Below are positions 1 to 6,452 of a DNA stretch of 15,183 bases, one piece after another. This DNA is from DATCLA01 sp036564195 (lineage in GTDB: Bacteria > Bacillota > UBA4882 > UBA8346): NCBI GenBank assembly GCA_036564195.1, contig DATCLA010000165.1, positions 1-15,183 of the forward strand. The letters are read 5' to 3'. How positions within the stretch are numbered: the stretch's first letter is position 1; each line of letters starts with the position of its first letter. The notes under the pieces are model-generated. The model saw only the letters and a list, made by a program, of their open reading frames with translations. It had not been told where the DNA came from and did not search any database. The position numbers and the translations under genes are program-made.

Positions 1-436
1 GTTCCAAACCGAGTCGCGGATCATTGTCTAGCAAAAAAGTTAGATCCGGCCGGCAGTCTCCAATGGCAAGACGGTTAATCGTTTTAATCAAATCCAAACT
101 CCATCCCAAACCATATCCTTGATAGGCTAAACTGGAATCAATAAACCGTTCACAGATCACCACTTTTCCTGCAGCTAGCGCCGGCTTGATTATTCTGGCA
201 ACATGCTGAGCTCGAGATGCGGTATAAAGTAAAATTTCCGTCATCGGTTCCAATGTCTCAGCGGTTGGAGTCAGAATCAGTTTACGGATTTCTTCCGCTA
301 AAGGGGTCCCACCTGGTTCCCGGGTTAAAATAATCTCCCGGCCTGATTTTTGAAGATATTCTGCCAGCAACCGGGCCTGAGTACTTTTCCCGCTGCCGTC
401 CGGGCCTTCCAACGTAATAAAATAACCTTCTGTCAT
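1..436 (-). CDS. tmk: Thymidylate kinase (dTMP kinase), N-terminal part; C-terminus beyond the window edge
   Basis: Cytoplasmic enzyme that phosphorylates dTMP to dTDP with ATP for dTTP synthesis. The 145 visible residues include the P-loop GPDGSGKST (residues 11-19), the dTMP-contacting REPGGT (39-44), and ERFIDSSLAYQG (96-107), which corresponds to the usual DRY/ERY-DSS-AYQG signature. A D-L-T-F-L-L-D strand (131-137) precedes the lid. A complete protein is normally about 205-215 residues, so roughly a third is missing on the left. The start is the ATG at 436-434, preceded by a GAGGA about 11 bases upstream. In Bacillus and many Clostridia tmk follows yaaO and precedes yaaQ and holB. Here it follows the decayed yaaO-like stretch. 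Identification is from motifs and gene order, and is secure. Confidence 0.97.
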   Translation of the reverse strand, partial: MTEGYFITLEGPDGSGKSTQARLLAEYLQKSGREIILTREPGGTPLAEEIRKLILTPTAETLEPMTEILLYTASRAQHVARIIKPALAAGKVVICERFIDSSLAYQGYGLGWSLDLIKTINRLAIGDCRPDLTFLLDNDPRLGLE

Positions 437-478
437 CCCTAGCATTCCTCAATACATCTTATTAAACATCCGGCCGGG

Positions 479-722
479 TTAATCCTGTTGACCCGGCCGC
501 CCCGGTACCATATTTCTTGAATATACCACTGGGTCCCTTAATGACTGAGCTTCTTCCCGAGCCCGCTCCCATTCCGGTCCGGAAATTTCGGTCAAGTCCA
601 ATACCAGAAGGCCGACAGCGGTCCGGGCCGGATTAAAACTACGACCGCCGCGATGCCCCAAAGTATGAACCCCAACCGGAATAAGTGAGATTAACTCTTC
701 CAGCAAAGGGGCATTTGTCTAT
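479..722 (-). pseudogene. Decayed N-terminal fragment of a YaaO-type Orn/Lys/Arg decarboxylase
   Basis: A 75-codon open frame (TTG at 706, stop at 479) whose product does not look like a complete protein. It resembles the first 60-70 residues of the PLP-dependent Orn/Lys/Arg decarboxylase family: P-L-L-E-E-L, then VHTLGHRGGRSF (family: FHTPGHKxGRGF), then LDLTEISG (family: LDLTELxGLDDL), then EEAQSL (family: EAQxLAA). After this the match ends, and the remaining 400 or so residues with the PLP lysine are absent. A one-base shift near 715 would extend the upstream frame as D-K-A-P-L-L-E-E-L, as expected for the family start. The locus between gin and tmk is exactly where yaaO sits in Bacillus. 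Resemblance is judged by eye and no alignment was run. It might instead be a small expressed ORF, since no clear ribosome binding site or other test settles it. Confidence 0.45.
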
Positions 723-900
723 AACAATTTTGATTTCATTAATAGTTAATTCGACGTTTTCAAGGCCATACCCTTTTTCCAAGGCAACGCGGTGCCCTTA
801 TTTCAGCAGCACGTGTTAGTTCCTTCTTTTTATCTGCCACCATTGTGCGCGAGGAGCAGCCGGTCCGGCCAGAGCCCAAATATGGACCAATTAGAGCTAG
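717..900 (-). pseudogene. Possible frameshifted coding remnant, unrecognised
   Basis: Between gin and the yaaO-like fragment the minus strand shows two protein-like stretches in different frames. One frame carries a 27-codon ORF from the ATG at 843 to the stop at 760, beginning MVADKKKELTRAAEIR. A second frame, from about 770 to 717, reads YGLENVELTINEIKIVIDK with no start of its own. Both have charged, helix-forming composition, unlike random translation, and they would join through one or two indels around 775-800. I do not recognise the family. It could be the relic of a gene now lost, an upstream part of the yaaO-like gene, or chance. Apart from this, the 217-base gap 707-923 shows no RNA gene, repeat or promoter that I can support. 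Confidence 0.25.
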
Positions 901-923
901 CTATCTTCATAAAAAAAATAGGC

Positions 924-1130
924 TCATTCGCCCACTCTCTGTACTTCATTTAATTGGGTTGCAATTTTGCCCCATAATTTGCGGCAACTATCAATCCAAT
1001 GCTGATAGTCGGTTTTACCGGCATTACTCGCTAACATTTTGGCCTCGCAGTCCGCGCATAGGCAGGCATTGAAAATTCTAAGGTTTTCAGGATTCGGCTT
1101 ACCGCAACCTAAGCATAGGTTTTCTTCCAT
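924..1130 (-). CDS. gin: Gin (CsfB) anti-sigma factor, sporulation sigma-G/sigma-E inhibitor
   Basis: A 68-residue zinc-binding protein. In B. subtilis, CsfB/Gin is made in the forespore, binds sigma-G to stop its early activity, and later also blocks sigma-E in the mother cell. Visible features are two cysteine clusters, CLGC (Cys6, Cys9) and CLCADC (Cys23, Cys25, Cys28), giving a CxxC...CxxC zinc site with one extra cysteine. They are followed by a D-Y-Q-H-W-I segment corresponding to the DYxxY/W segment of the family. The length is close to the B. subtilis protein (64 aa). The ATG at 1130 has AAAGAGG at 1145-1139, spacing 8. It lies directly downstream of bofA, as in Bacillus. Identification rests on cysteine pattern, size and gene order. 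Confidence 0.85.
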   Translation of the reverse strand: MEENLCLGCGKPNPENLRIFNACLCADCEAKMLASNAGKTDYQHWIDSCRKLWGKIATQLNEVQRVGE

Positions 1131-1199
1131 TAACTCTACCTCTTTCCCCGGAACTTCTGTTTCTACTCTATGCTTTGTTGCCGCCAGCTGTGACTGTCC

Positions 1200-1466
1200 T
1201 TAGATTTTAAGGATATAGCGGGTCAAAAGCAGTAAGACCATTCCCGGTAGACCCATGAAGCCGACTACTAACGAATTAAAAGGATTAAGGGGAATCTCCA
1301 ACTGCCAAAGGTCAGTACCTAAATTAAACAGATAGACTAAAACCGCGCCCCAGGCTCCTTTTAATAAAATATTGTATAAACTCATCAAAGGACGGTAATA
1401 ACTCGTCCCTAACACATATAAAAAAACCAATATAAATAGATAACCGATTATCAAGCCGGGATACAT
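1200..1466 (-). CDS. bofA: BofA, inhibitor of pro-sigma-K processing
   Basis: An 88-residue, very hydrophobic membrane protein. BofA sits in the outer forespore membrane with SpoIVFA and SpoIVFB and holds the intramembrane protease SpoIVFB inactive until the forespore signals, so that pro-sigma-K is cleaved at the right time. Hydrophobic segments cover roughly residues 4-19, 37-49 and 65-85. The C-terminal NSLVVGFMGLPG (64-75) is the conserved family signature (N-xx-V-G-x-x-G-x-PG). The length matches B. subtilis BofA (87 aa). The ATG at 1466 follows AGGAGG at 1481-1476 with spacing 9. It sits between yaaL and gin, the conserved order, and confirms that the organism or its ancestor forms endospores. 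Confidence 0.9.
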   Translation of the reverse strand: MYPGLIIGYLFILVFLYVLGTSYYRPLMSLYNILLKGAWGAVLVYLFNLGTDLWQLEIPLNPFNSLVVGFMGLPGMVLLLLTRYILKI

Positions 1467-1534
1467 TGCTTTAAACCTCCTCCAATAAATGTTAATAATT
1501 TTTATTGAAGAGAAGGATTTTTTAGACCCGGCTT

Positions 1535-1816
1535 TTAGTAATAGCTGTAACGTTCAATACTGGCCCCTGATTCGCGGGCTTTTTTCAGTAAATAAGTATA
1601 TTTCTTCTCTGCTACACCCATATAATAGATTGCCAAATCAATTAAGTCGGGGTCGGTTACGGAATTAAAATAGTCCTTAGCATAATCCCATTCTTCTTTA
1701 GCAGCTTGCAGTTCTTTCACTAAGGTTGCATTAGTGCCGGATTTTGATTTGACCGGACTGTAAAAAACCTGTTTGATTTGGTTAACCAACCCCGGCCAAT
1801 AAAACTTATCAGTCAT
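1535..1816 (-). CDS. yaaL: YaaL-family protein (DUF2508)
   Basis: A 93-residue soluble protein of unknown function that almost always lies between recR and bofA in spore-forming Firmicutes. The sequence shows a short N-terminal basic part, then two likely helices: LVKELQAAKEEWDYAKDYF and a Y-Y-M-G-V-A-E-K-K-Y-T-Y-L-L-K-K-A-R stretch. The conserved acidic pair D-P-D-L-I-D and the E-W-x-x-A-K-x-x-F pattern between them are typical of DUF2508. The frame opens upstream at a TTG (1825), but the strong AGGAGG at 1832-1827 almost touches that TTG and lies 10 bases before the ATG at 1816, so the ATG is chosen. Assigned by family features and position. The biochemical role is not known. Confidence 0.85.
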   Translation of the reverse strand: MTDKFYWPGLVNQIKQVFYSPVKSKSGTNATLVKELQAAKEEWDYAKDYFNSVTDPDLIDLAIYYMGVAEKKYTYLLKKARESGASIERYSYY

Positions 1817-1887
1817 TCTCCCCAAACCTCCTCCTCAAATTCTTACATAGGGAGTATGGGTTGACGGAGAAATCTTTATACCATAAA

Positions 1888-2484
1888 TTAAAATTCGACC
1901 CGGCCTTCCAAAGCTTTGCCTAAAGTAATCTCATCAACATATTCAAGATCGCCGCCGATGGGAAGTCCGCGGGCCAACCGAGTGACTTTAACCGGTAAAG
2001 GCTTAAGAATTTTACCAAGATAAAGGGCGGTAGCTTCGCCTTCGACGTTAGGATCAGTAGCAACGATCACTTCTTGAAAGTCTCCGGTCTTTACCCGTTG
2101 CAGCAACTCTTTAATTCGCAGGTCATCCGGGCCGACCCCTTCCAATGGAGAGATTGAGCCTCCTAAAACATGATATCGGCCTTTAAATACCTTGGTCTTT
2201 TCCATCGCGATCACATCCCGGGCCTCTTCCACCACACACAGCACCCGGTTTTCCCGCTTCGGATCAGTACACAGCATGCAGGGAGATTCCTCGGTTAGAT
2301 GGCCGCACACCTCACAAAAACCAATCCGGCGCCTTGCTTCCACCAAGGCTTCCGCCAGTTTGGCTACTTCATCCTCCGTAAGCTTCAACACATGAAAAGC
2401 CAACCTTTGGGCGGTCTTGGGTCCGATTCCCGGTAATTTAGCCAATTCATGAATCAACCGGTTCATTGGTTGGGGGTATAACAT
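1888..2484 (-). CDS. recR: Recombination mediator protein RecR
   Basis: A 198-residue protein, the usual family length. RecR forms a ring-shaped tetramer and, with RecO and RecF, helps load RecA onto SSB-coated single-stranded DNA during gap repair. Domains in order: a helix-hairpin-helix near residues 10-30 (LAKLPGIGPKTAQRLAFHVL), a four-cysteine zinc finger (Cys57, Cys60, Cys69, Cys72), a Toprim domain from about 80 to 175 with E87 and A-T-D-P-N-V-E-G-E (142-150), and a C-terminal segment ending R-L-A-R-G-L-P-I-G-G-D-L-E-Y-V-D. The ATG at 2484 is chosen because the protein then begins MLYPQP like B. subtilis RecR (MQYPEP). An AAAGGA lies about 13 bases upstream. It follows ybaB by 21 bases, consistent with one transcript. 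Confidence 0.98.
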   Translation of the reverse strand: MLYPQPMNRLIHELAKLPGIGPKTAQRLAFHVLKLTEDEVAKLAEALVEARRRIGFCEVCGHLTEESPCMLCTDPKRENRVLCVVEEARDVIAMEKTKVFKGRYHVLGGSISPLEGVGPDDLRIKELLQRVKTGDFQEVIVATDPNVEGEATALYLGKILKPLPVKVTRLARGLPIGGDLEYVDEITLGKALEGRVEF

Positions 2485-2505
2485 TACTAATTCGAATCCT
2501 TTCTT

Positions 2506-2829
2506 TTAAAACAGCCCCGGTAGCCCTGGAATCTTCAAATTACCGGTTACCTTTGCCATTTCCGATTCCGCCATTTCCCGGGCGTTCTTAATTCCTTCAT
2601 TAACGGCTGCTAAAATTAAATCCTGTAACATCTCCAGGTCATCCGCGGTCACCACTTCCGGGTCAATTGCAATGGATCGCACCACCAGCTTTCCCGTTAC
2701 TTCTACTTTAACCGCACCGCCACCGGCAGTTGCAGTTACGGTTTTATCAGCTAATTCTTCCTGAACCCTGGCGAGCTGGGCCTGGATCTTTTGAACTTGT
2801 TTCATCGCTTGTTGCATATTAGGCATCAT
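2506..2829 (-). CDS. ybaB: YbaB/EbfC-family nucleoid-associated protein
   Basis: A 107-residue small DNA-binding protein. Family members form tweezer-like dimers that bind DNA and associate with the nucleoid, and are nearly always encoded between dnaX and recR. The sequence shows the N-terminal coiled-coil helix (N-M-Q-Q-A-M-K-Q-V-Q-K-I-Q-A-Q-L), the central strand region T-A-G-G-G-A-V-K-V-E-V-T-G, and the C-terminal helix plus glycine/proline-rich tail ending LPGLF. The open frame runs back to 2967, but that part is the shadow of dnaX. The real start is the ATG at 2829, 10 bases after AGGAGG (2845-2840), which lies inside the end of dnaX. The start follows the dnaX stop by two bases, so translation is probably coupled. 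Confidence 0.96.
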   Translation of the reverse strand: MMPNMQQAMKQVQKIQAQLARVQEELADKTVTATAGGGAVKVEVTGKLVVRSIAIDPEVVTADDLEMLQDLILAAVNEGIKNAREMAESEMAKVTGNLKIPGLPGLF

Positions 2830-2831
2830 TG

Positions 2832-4430
2832 TTATTTTTCCTCCTTTGGTAAAGGCCTGACTTCGCCGCCGAAGATGGAGACGGCCTGGTTGAGTAGAGC
2901 CGGGACAGGCGGCGTCTCGGAAGCGGGTTGCTCGGTAACCGCTGTCTTGACTGTCAACGGTATACAACTAATCTTTACTGCCTGACCATACTGTTCTTTA
3001 AATACGCTTTCCAACACCGCTTTATTTTGAGGTAAAGCCAAACTGTCCAAATGGAATTTTAGATGAGGCGGAAAGCCGATCGTCAACTGTTCCCCGTCAA
3101 ACGCGATTGGTTTCCCCTCCTGCACCAACGCAGCAACTGTTCGTTTTCTGGCTTTCACTGCTTCCAGGTAGTTTTCCCAGTCATTAAATTCTGAACCGGA
3201 CGCCGCTTTAAGCGGTGCTGCCTGATTCCGGTCGGGCACCGACTGTGGCGGTAGAGAACCGCCCCCCGGCGGCGCTGCGGCTAACCCCGCTGTTGTCGCT
3301 TTTTTGCCCGGCTTCACAGCAACATTTGTAATTCCTTGTTGCACAATGTTTTCCAACCGGGCCACCCGGGCCGCTAAATCAACAGTAGACTCCCGAAGCG
3401 CCGTTAATTTGATTAGCGCCAGTTCAAGTGGTAAAACGCTCTGAAAACTCCGTTTTACTTCATTAGTTGCAGCAGCCAAAGTTTCAATAATCGTAATCAG
3501 CTCATCCGGGGTAAAGTTAATTTTAACCGTTTTATCACTTAACGATGTTAATAACAGTTCCCGGAAATGTTGGATTAGACTACGGCCGAATTGAAACAGA
3601 TCTTTACCGTTTTGACTGACATCAGCCAAGATTGCCAAAGCTGCCTGGGTATTGCGCTCTTGAATCGCGGTTGCCAGTTTATTGATCTCTTCGCGGTCGA
3701 TTAGGCCCAAAATAGCCCGAACATCGGCTTCTAAAAGTTTCTCCCGGCAATGCGCCAATGACTGCTCCAGGATGCTTAAGGCATCTCGCATTCCGCCCTC
3801 GGCATACTGGGCAACCAATGTTAATGCCTCTTTCTCAGCTGGAATTCCTTCGGCTGCGACCACTTCCGCCAGTCTTCCGTAAATTTCCTCTACCGTAAAA
3901 CGTTTGAAGTCAAACCGCTGACAACGAGAGATAATGGTTAAAGGTAATTTATGAACTTCAGTAGTAGCCAAAATAAAGACCACAAACTGCGGCGGTTCCT
4001 CCAAAGTCTTTAACAAAGCATTAAAGGCTTCCGTCGTCAACATATGAACTTCGTCGATAATATAGATTTTAAACTTGCCTTCTCCCGGAGCAAACTTCAC
4101 TTTTTCCCTTAAATCACGAATCTCATCGATCCCCCGGTTAGAGGCGGCATCGATCTCGATTACATCCAGAAAGGTTCCTTCGTTAATCCGGGTACAATTG
4201 AGACAATGGTCACACGGTTCGATCCCTTGTGGTTGGGTACAATTTAAGGCCTTTGCCAAAATTTTGGCAGTACTGGTTTTACCAGTACCCCTAGGCCCGG
4301 TAAATAGATAGGCGTGGGCTACCCGGTCACTTTCCAAAGCATGCACCAGGGTGGTCACCACATGACTTTGCCCCACAAAGTCAGCAAAACTACGTGGCCG
4401 CCAACGACGGTATAATGCTTGATATTCCAT
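2832..4430 (-). CDS. dnaX: DNA polymerase III subunit gamma/tau (clamp loader ATPase)
   Basis: A 532-residue AAA+ ATPase. With delta and delta-prime it loads the sliding clamp DnaN, and its C-terminal tau part couples the polymerase and helicase. Visible motifs: Walker A GPRGTGKT (45-52), a four-cysteine zinc module (Cys64, 73, 76, 79), Walker B I-I-D-E-V-H (124-129), sensor 1 A-T-T (155-157), and the S-R-C arginine finger (168-170). Domain III extends to about residue 365. A Gly/Pro/Ala-rich linker follows (about 375-405), then a tau C-terminal domain. The frame opens at a TTG (4442), but that TTG overlaps GGAGGA, which serves as ribosome binding site 4-5 bases before the ATG at 4430, so the ATG is chosen. 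A run of six A at codons 376-377 is discussed under findings. Confidence 0.97.
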   Translation of the reverse strand: MEYQALYRRWRPRSFADFVGQSHVVTTLVHALESDRVAHAYLFTGPRGTGKTSTAKILAKALNCTQPQGIEPCDHCLNCTRINEGTFLDVIEIDAASNRGIDEIRDLREKVKFAPGEGKFKIYIIDEVHMLTTEAFNALLKTLEEPPQFVVFILATTEVHKLPLTIISRCQRFDFKRFTVEEIYGRLAEVVAAEGIPAEKEALTLVAQYAEGGMRDALSILEQSLAHCREKLLEADVRAILGLIDREEINKLATAIQERNTQAALAILADVSQNGKDLFQFGRSLIQHFRELLLTSLSDKTVKINFTPDELITIIETLAAATNEVKRSFQSVLPLELALIKLTALRESTVDLAARVARLENIVQQGITNVAVKPGKKATTAGLAAAPPGGGSLPPQSVPDRNQAAPLKAASGSEFNDWENYLEAVKARKRTVAALVQEGKPIAFDGEQLTIGFPPHLKFHLDSLALPQNKAVLESVFKEQYGQAVKISCIPLTVKTAVTEQPASETPPVPALLNQAVSIFGGEVRPLPKEEK

Positions 4431-4444
4431 CCGTTCCTCCAATT

Positions 4445-4494
4445 AGACTGTCTTTTGTAAATTCGCTGTTTTTTATCAAACTCCTTTGACAGTC
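4445..4494 (-). repeat. Short inverted repeat upstream of dnaX
   Basis: GACTGTC and GACAGTC (plus-strand copies at 4446-4452 and 4488-4494) form a perfect 7-bp inverted repeat with a 35-base, A/T-rich spacer. It lies in the 90-base gap between the prenyl synthase stop and the dnaX start. There is no T-run after the stem in the direction of transcription, so it is not a standard terminator. It could be an mRNA hairpin or a protein site, or chance. No good sigma-A promoter is visible in this gap, so dnaX is probably read from upstream. Confidence 0.3.
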
Positions 4495-4520
4495 CTTGGA
4501 ATCTTTATTCCGGCAGCCGG

Positions 4521-5501
4521 CTATTTCAGGTTAAGCTTAGCGTTATCGGGGAATACCTCATTTACCAGTCGCATCTTCTTAATCCACTCCCGGATTAAAA
4601 TCCAAGTCAAGGCCGGAGTCGCCGCAGTCAACCGGTTCAGTTCCTGTTCAGCTTTTATTAAAAAGCGATTGTACCACCGAGTGCACTGCTGGATAATACC
4701 ATATTTCTGTAATAATTCCCCTAAACTGGCAGCGGGAAGGCTTAAAACTTCCCTTTTTAAACCAGGTATTTTAAGCAGTAACAATACTAACGGTAAAGTC
4801 AGTAGACCCCGGCGGCGATCCTGGTCAACCAGGTCTCCCCCACCTGCCATTAGCGGCAGATCCTGCAGGTCATTGCCTAGTTGGTAGGCCATTCCCCACC
4901 ATAAGCCGACTTTACCGGCAATTAAGGCTTCCCGGTTTCCGGACCCGCCGGCCGCCATGCCTAAACGACAGCAGGTTTGAAAGAACCTGGCTGTCTTCTG
5001 GTAGTTATAACGCAAGCAGCTTAATACCGTTGGCAGTTGCCGTTTAGCAACTGCCAACTCTTGTTTTAACTCACTTAAGGCCATTGCTTGCAGTAGTTGA
5101 TTGATCTGCGTCAGCCAGGCGGTTTTACCCTGACAAAAAAATTGGTAAGCCTGTCCGAACAGCCAATCGCTTATTAAAATTGCCGCTTCGGCCCCTACCG
5201 CCCGGTTGAGAGCCGGTACACCCTGCCGGTAAGGGGAATTATCAACCAAATCATCTTGAATCAATGAAGCTAAATGTAATAGTTCCGCTCCGGAAGCCAG
5301 CTTTAAAGCCGACTCCCCAATCGTCCCTCCCAGATCGGAAAAAGCCAGCATTAATCTGGCACGGTTAAATTTTCCCCGCAGTGGGATAAGCACGGTGGTA
5401 ACTTCCACCGGCAAACGTCTGCTTAATAACTGGTTTAATTCCGTCCGTACCCGGTCCACTGCAGCCCCGATCCTCAACTCCGCCTCGTTTGGATTGTTCA
5501 T
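4521..5501 (-). CDS. Polyprenyl diphosphate synthase (trans-isoprenyl diphosphate synthase family), atypical second Asp motif
   Basis: A 326-residue all-helical prenyl chain-elongating enzyme, probably the catalytic subunit of a heptaprenyl- or similar synthase making the menaquinone side chain. The first aspartate motif is intact: D-D-L-V-D (83-87), inside E-L-L-H-L-A-S-L-I-Q-D-D-L-V-D, followed by R-Q-G-V-P-A-L-N (92-99). The second motif, normally DDxxD, is N-D-L-Q-D (210-214). The following GKxxxxDLxxGKxTLP region reads D-L-V-D-Q-D-R-R-R-G-L-L-T-L-P. The usual GGKRxRP near the N-terminus is R-G-K-F-N-R-A. The enzyme may therefore be divergent or need a partner. The frame opens at a GTG (5522), but the ATG at 5501 overlaps the menA stop as ATGA, the standard coupling arrangement, and is preferred. 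Function is inferred from family and neighbour. Confidence 0.82.
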   Translation of the reverse strand: MNNPNEAELRIGAAVDRVRTELNQLLSRRLPVEVTTVLIPLRGKFNRARLMLAFSDLGGTIGESALKLASGAELLHLASLIQDDLVDNSPYRQGVPALNRAVGAEAAILISDWLFGQAYQFFCQGKTAWLTQINQLLQAMALSELKQELAVAKRQLPTVLSCLRYNYQKTARFFQTCCRLGMAAGGSGNREALIAGKVGLWWGMAYQLGNDLQDLPLMAGGGDLVDQDRRRGLLTLPLVLLLLKIPGLKREVLSLPAASLGELLQKYGIIQQCTRWYNRFLIKAEQELNRLTAATPALTWILIREWIKKMRLVNEVFPDNAKLNLK

Positions 5502-6397
5502 TGCCACCACAACCCGAGACACAGAAAGATTCCGGTAATAAAATGCAGCCCGATATTACCGGCTAAAGCCGGGATAATTTGCGGTACTTGGTCGTAGTAA
5601 CGCCTTAGCTCCAACAGGATCCATACCGCCAAGGGAATGGTTACGGTGGAAAACAAAATGGTTACCGGAAATATTCCACTAATTACTCCGGCAAAGATCG
5701 CCAAATAGGCTAAACTGATTATGGCCAGGTATACCCAGACACCGCGAAGATAACCGACCCTAACGATTAAATTACGTTTACCGGCCTTTTGGTCTGCTTC
5801 CCGGTCCGGAAATTCATTTAAAATTAAAACCCCGATAATTAAAAAACCTACCGGGATTCCCGCCCAAAAAGATTCCAGATTGACAAAACCGGTCTGGAGT
5901 ATAAAACTTCCCATCACCGCTAAAGGTCCAAAAGCCAGCCCCACCGTCAACTCTCCCCAGCCCCGTGCCATACCATTAACTGAGGTAATACTATAAAAAA
6001 TCCCCAACAACGTTCCGGCGGCAGCTAACAGTAAGATTAACGGATTTTGATAAAAGAAAGTCAGACCCAGCCCGGTTCCCAGTCCCAATCCATAAGCCAG
6101 TACCGCACCGGTTAGAACTGCCTTTCGAGTTAAAAGTCCCAGCTGAATGACACGGCTCCCTCCGCTAAACGGCGTAACCTTCCGATTAATCGCATCACTG
6201 CCTAGCGCATCGTAATAGTCATTAATCAAGTTGGCTCCGGCATGGTTGCTTAAGATTACCAGCAATGCTAAGGCCATTGGTAACAACTGAAACTCGGCGG
6301 ACCGCGAGGCTAAAGCCGTACCAACCAATACCGGAATAAGTGAAGCACCGAAAAACGAAGCCCGGGTTGCTTTTAGCCACAACCTTAGTTTACCCAA
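5498..6397 (-). CDS. menA: UbiA-family prenyltransferase, likely MenA (1,4-dihydroxy-2-naphthoate polyprenyltransferase)
   Basis: A 299-residue integral membrane protein with eight or nine hydrophobic segments. MenA joins the polyprenyl tail to dihydroxynaphthoate in the cytoplasmic membrane, giving demethylmenaquinone. The two Mg-diphosphate motifs of the UbiA family are present: N-D-Y-Y-D (59-63), continuing A-L-G-S-D-A-I-N-R-K, and N-E-F-P-D-R-E-A-D (194-202), continuing Q-K-A-G-K-R-N-L. A G-W-G-E motif (146-149) lies between them. The R-V-I-Q-L-G-L-L stretch after the first motif is MenA-like. It starts at a TTG (6397) with AAGGTG five bases upstream. No ATG fits the N-terminus. The polyprenyl synthase begins inside its stop codon, supporting a joint role in quinone tail addition. 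No other men genes are visible, so the acceptor is inferred and a related UbiA activity is possible. Confidence 0.82.
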   Translation of the reverse strand: MGKLRLWLKATRASFFGASLIPVLVGTALASRSAEFQLLPMALALLVILSNHAGANLINDYYDALGSDAINRKVTPFSGGSRVIQLGLLTRKAVLTGAVLAYGLGLGTGLGLTFFYQNPLILLLAAAGTLLGIFYSITSVNGMARGWGELTVGLAFGPLAVMGSFILQTGFVNLESFWAGIPVGFLIIGVLILNEFPDREADQKAGKRNLIVRVGYLRGVWVYLAIISLAYLAIFAGVISGIFPVTILFSTVTIPLAVWILLELRRYYDQVPQIIPALAGNIGLHFITGIFLCLGLWWQ

Positions 6398-6452
6398 TTG
6401 TTCACCTTCTCTATAAAGATCAACCTTAACTTAAGTACTGTCGCTATTGTTG

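Noticed and set aside
845..1072. Plus-strand 75-codon ORF opposite gin
   Set aside because: It lies largely antisense to the well-supported gin gene, has no ribosome binding site, and resembles no protein.
1131..1199. Sigma-F type promoter before gin (GCATA followed by GGGGAAAGA)
   Set aside because: The spacing is 19 bases where 14-16 is expected, and the -10 ends in a mismatch; not strong enough to list.
2830..2967. Upstream extension of the ybaB open frame to 153 residues
   Set aside because: It overlaps the end of dnaX, is not YbaB-like, and the AGGAGG at 2845-2840 marks the ATG at 2829.
4443..4520. Signal recognition particle RNA (ffs) upstream of dnaX, as in some Firmicutes
   Set aside because: The gap is only 78-90 bases and lacks the conserved GNRA hairpin region of SRP RNA.
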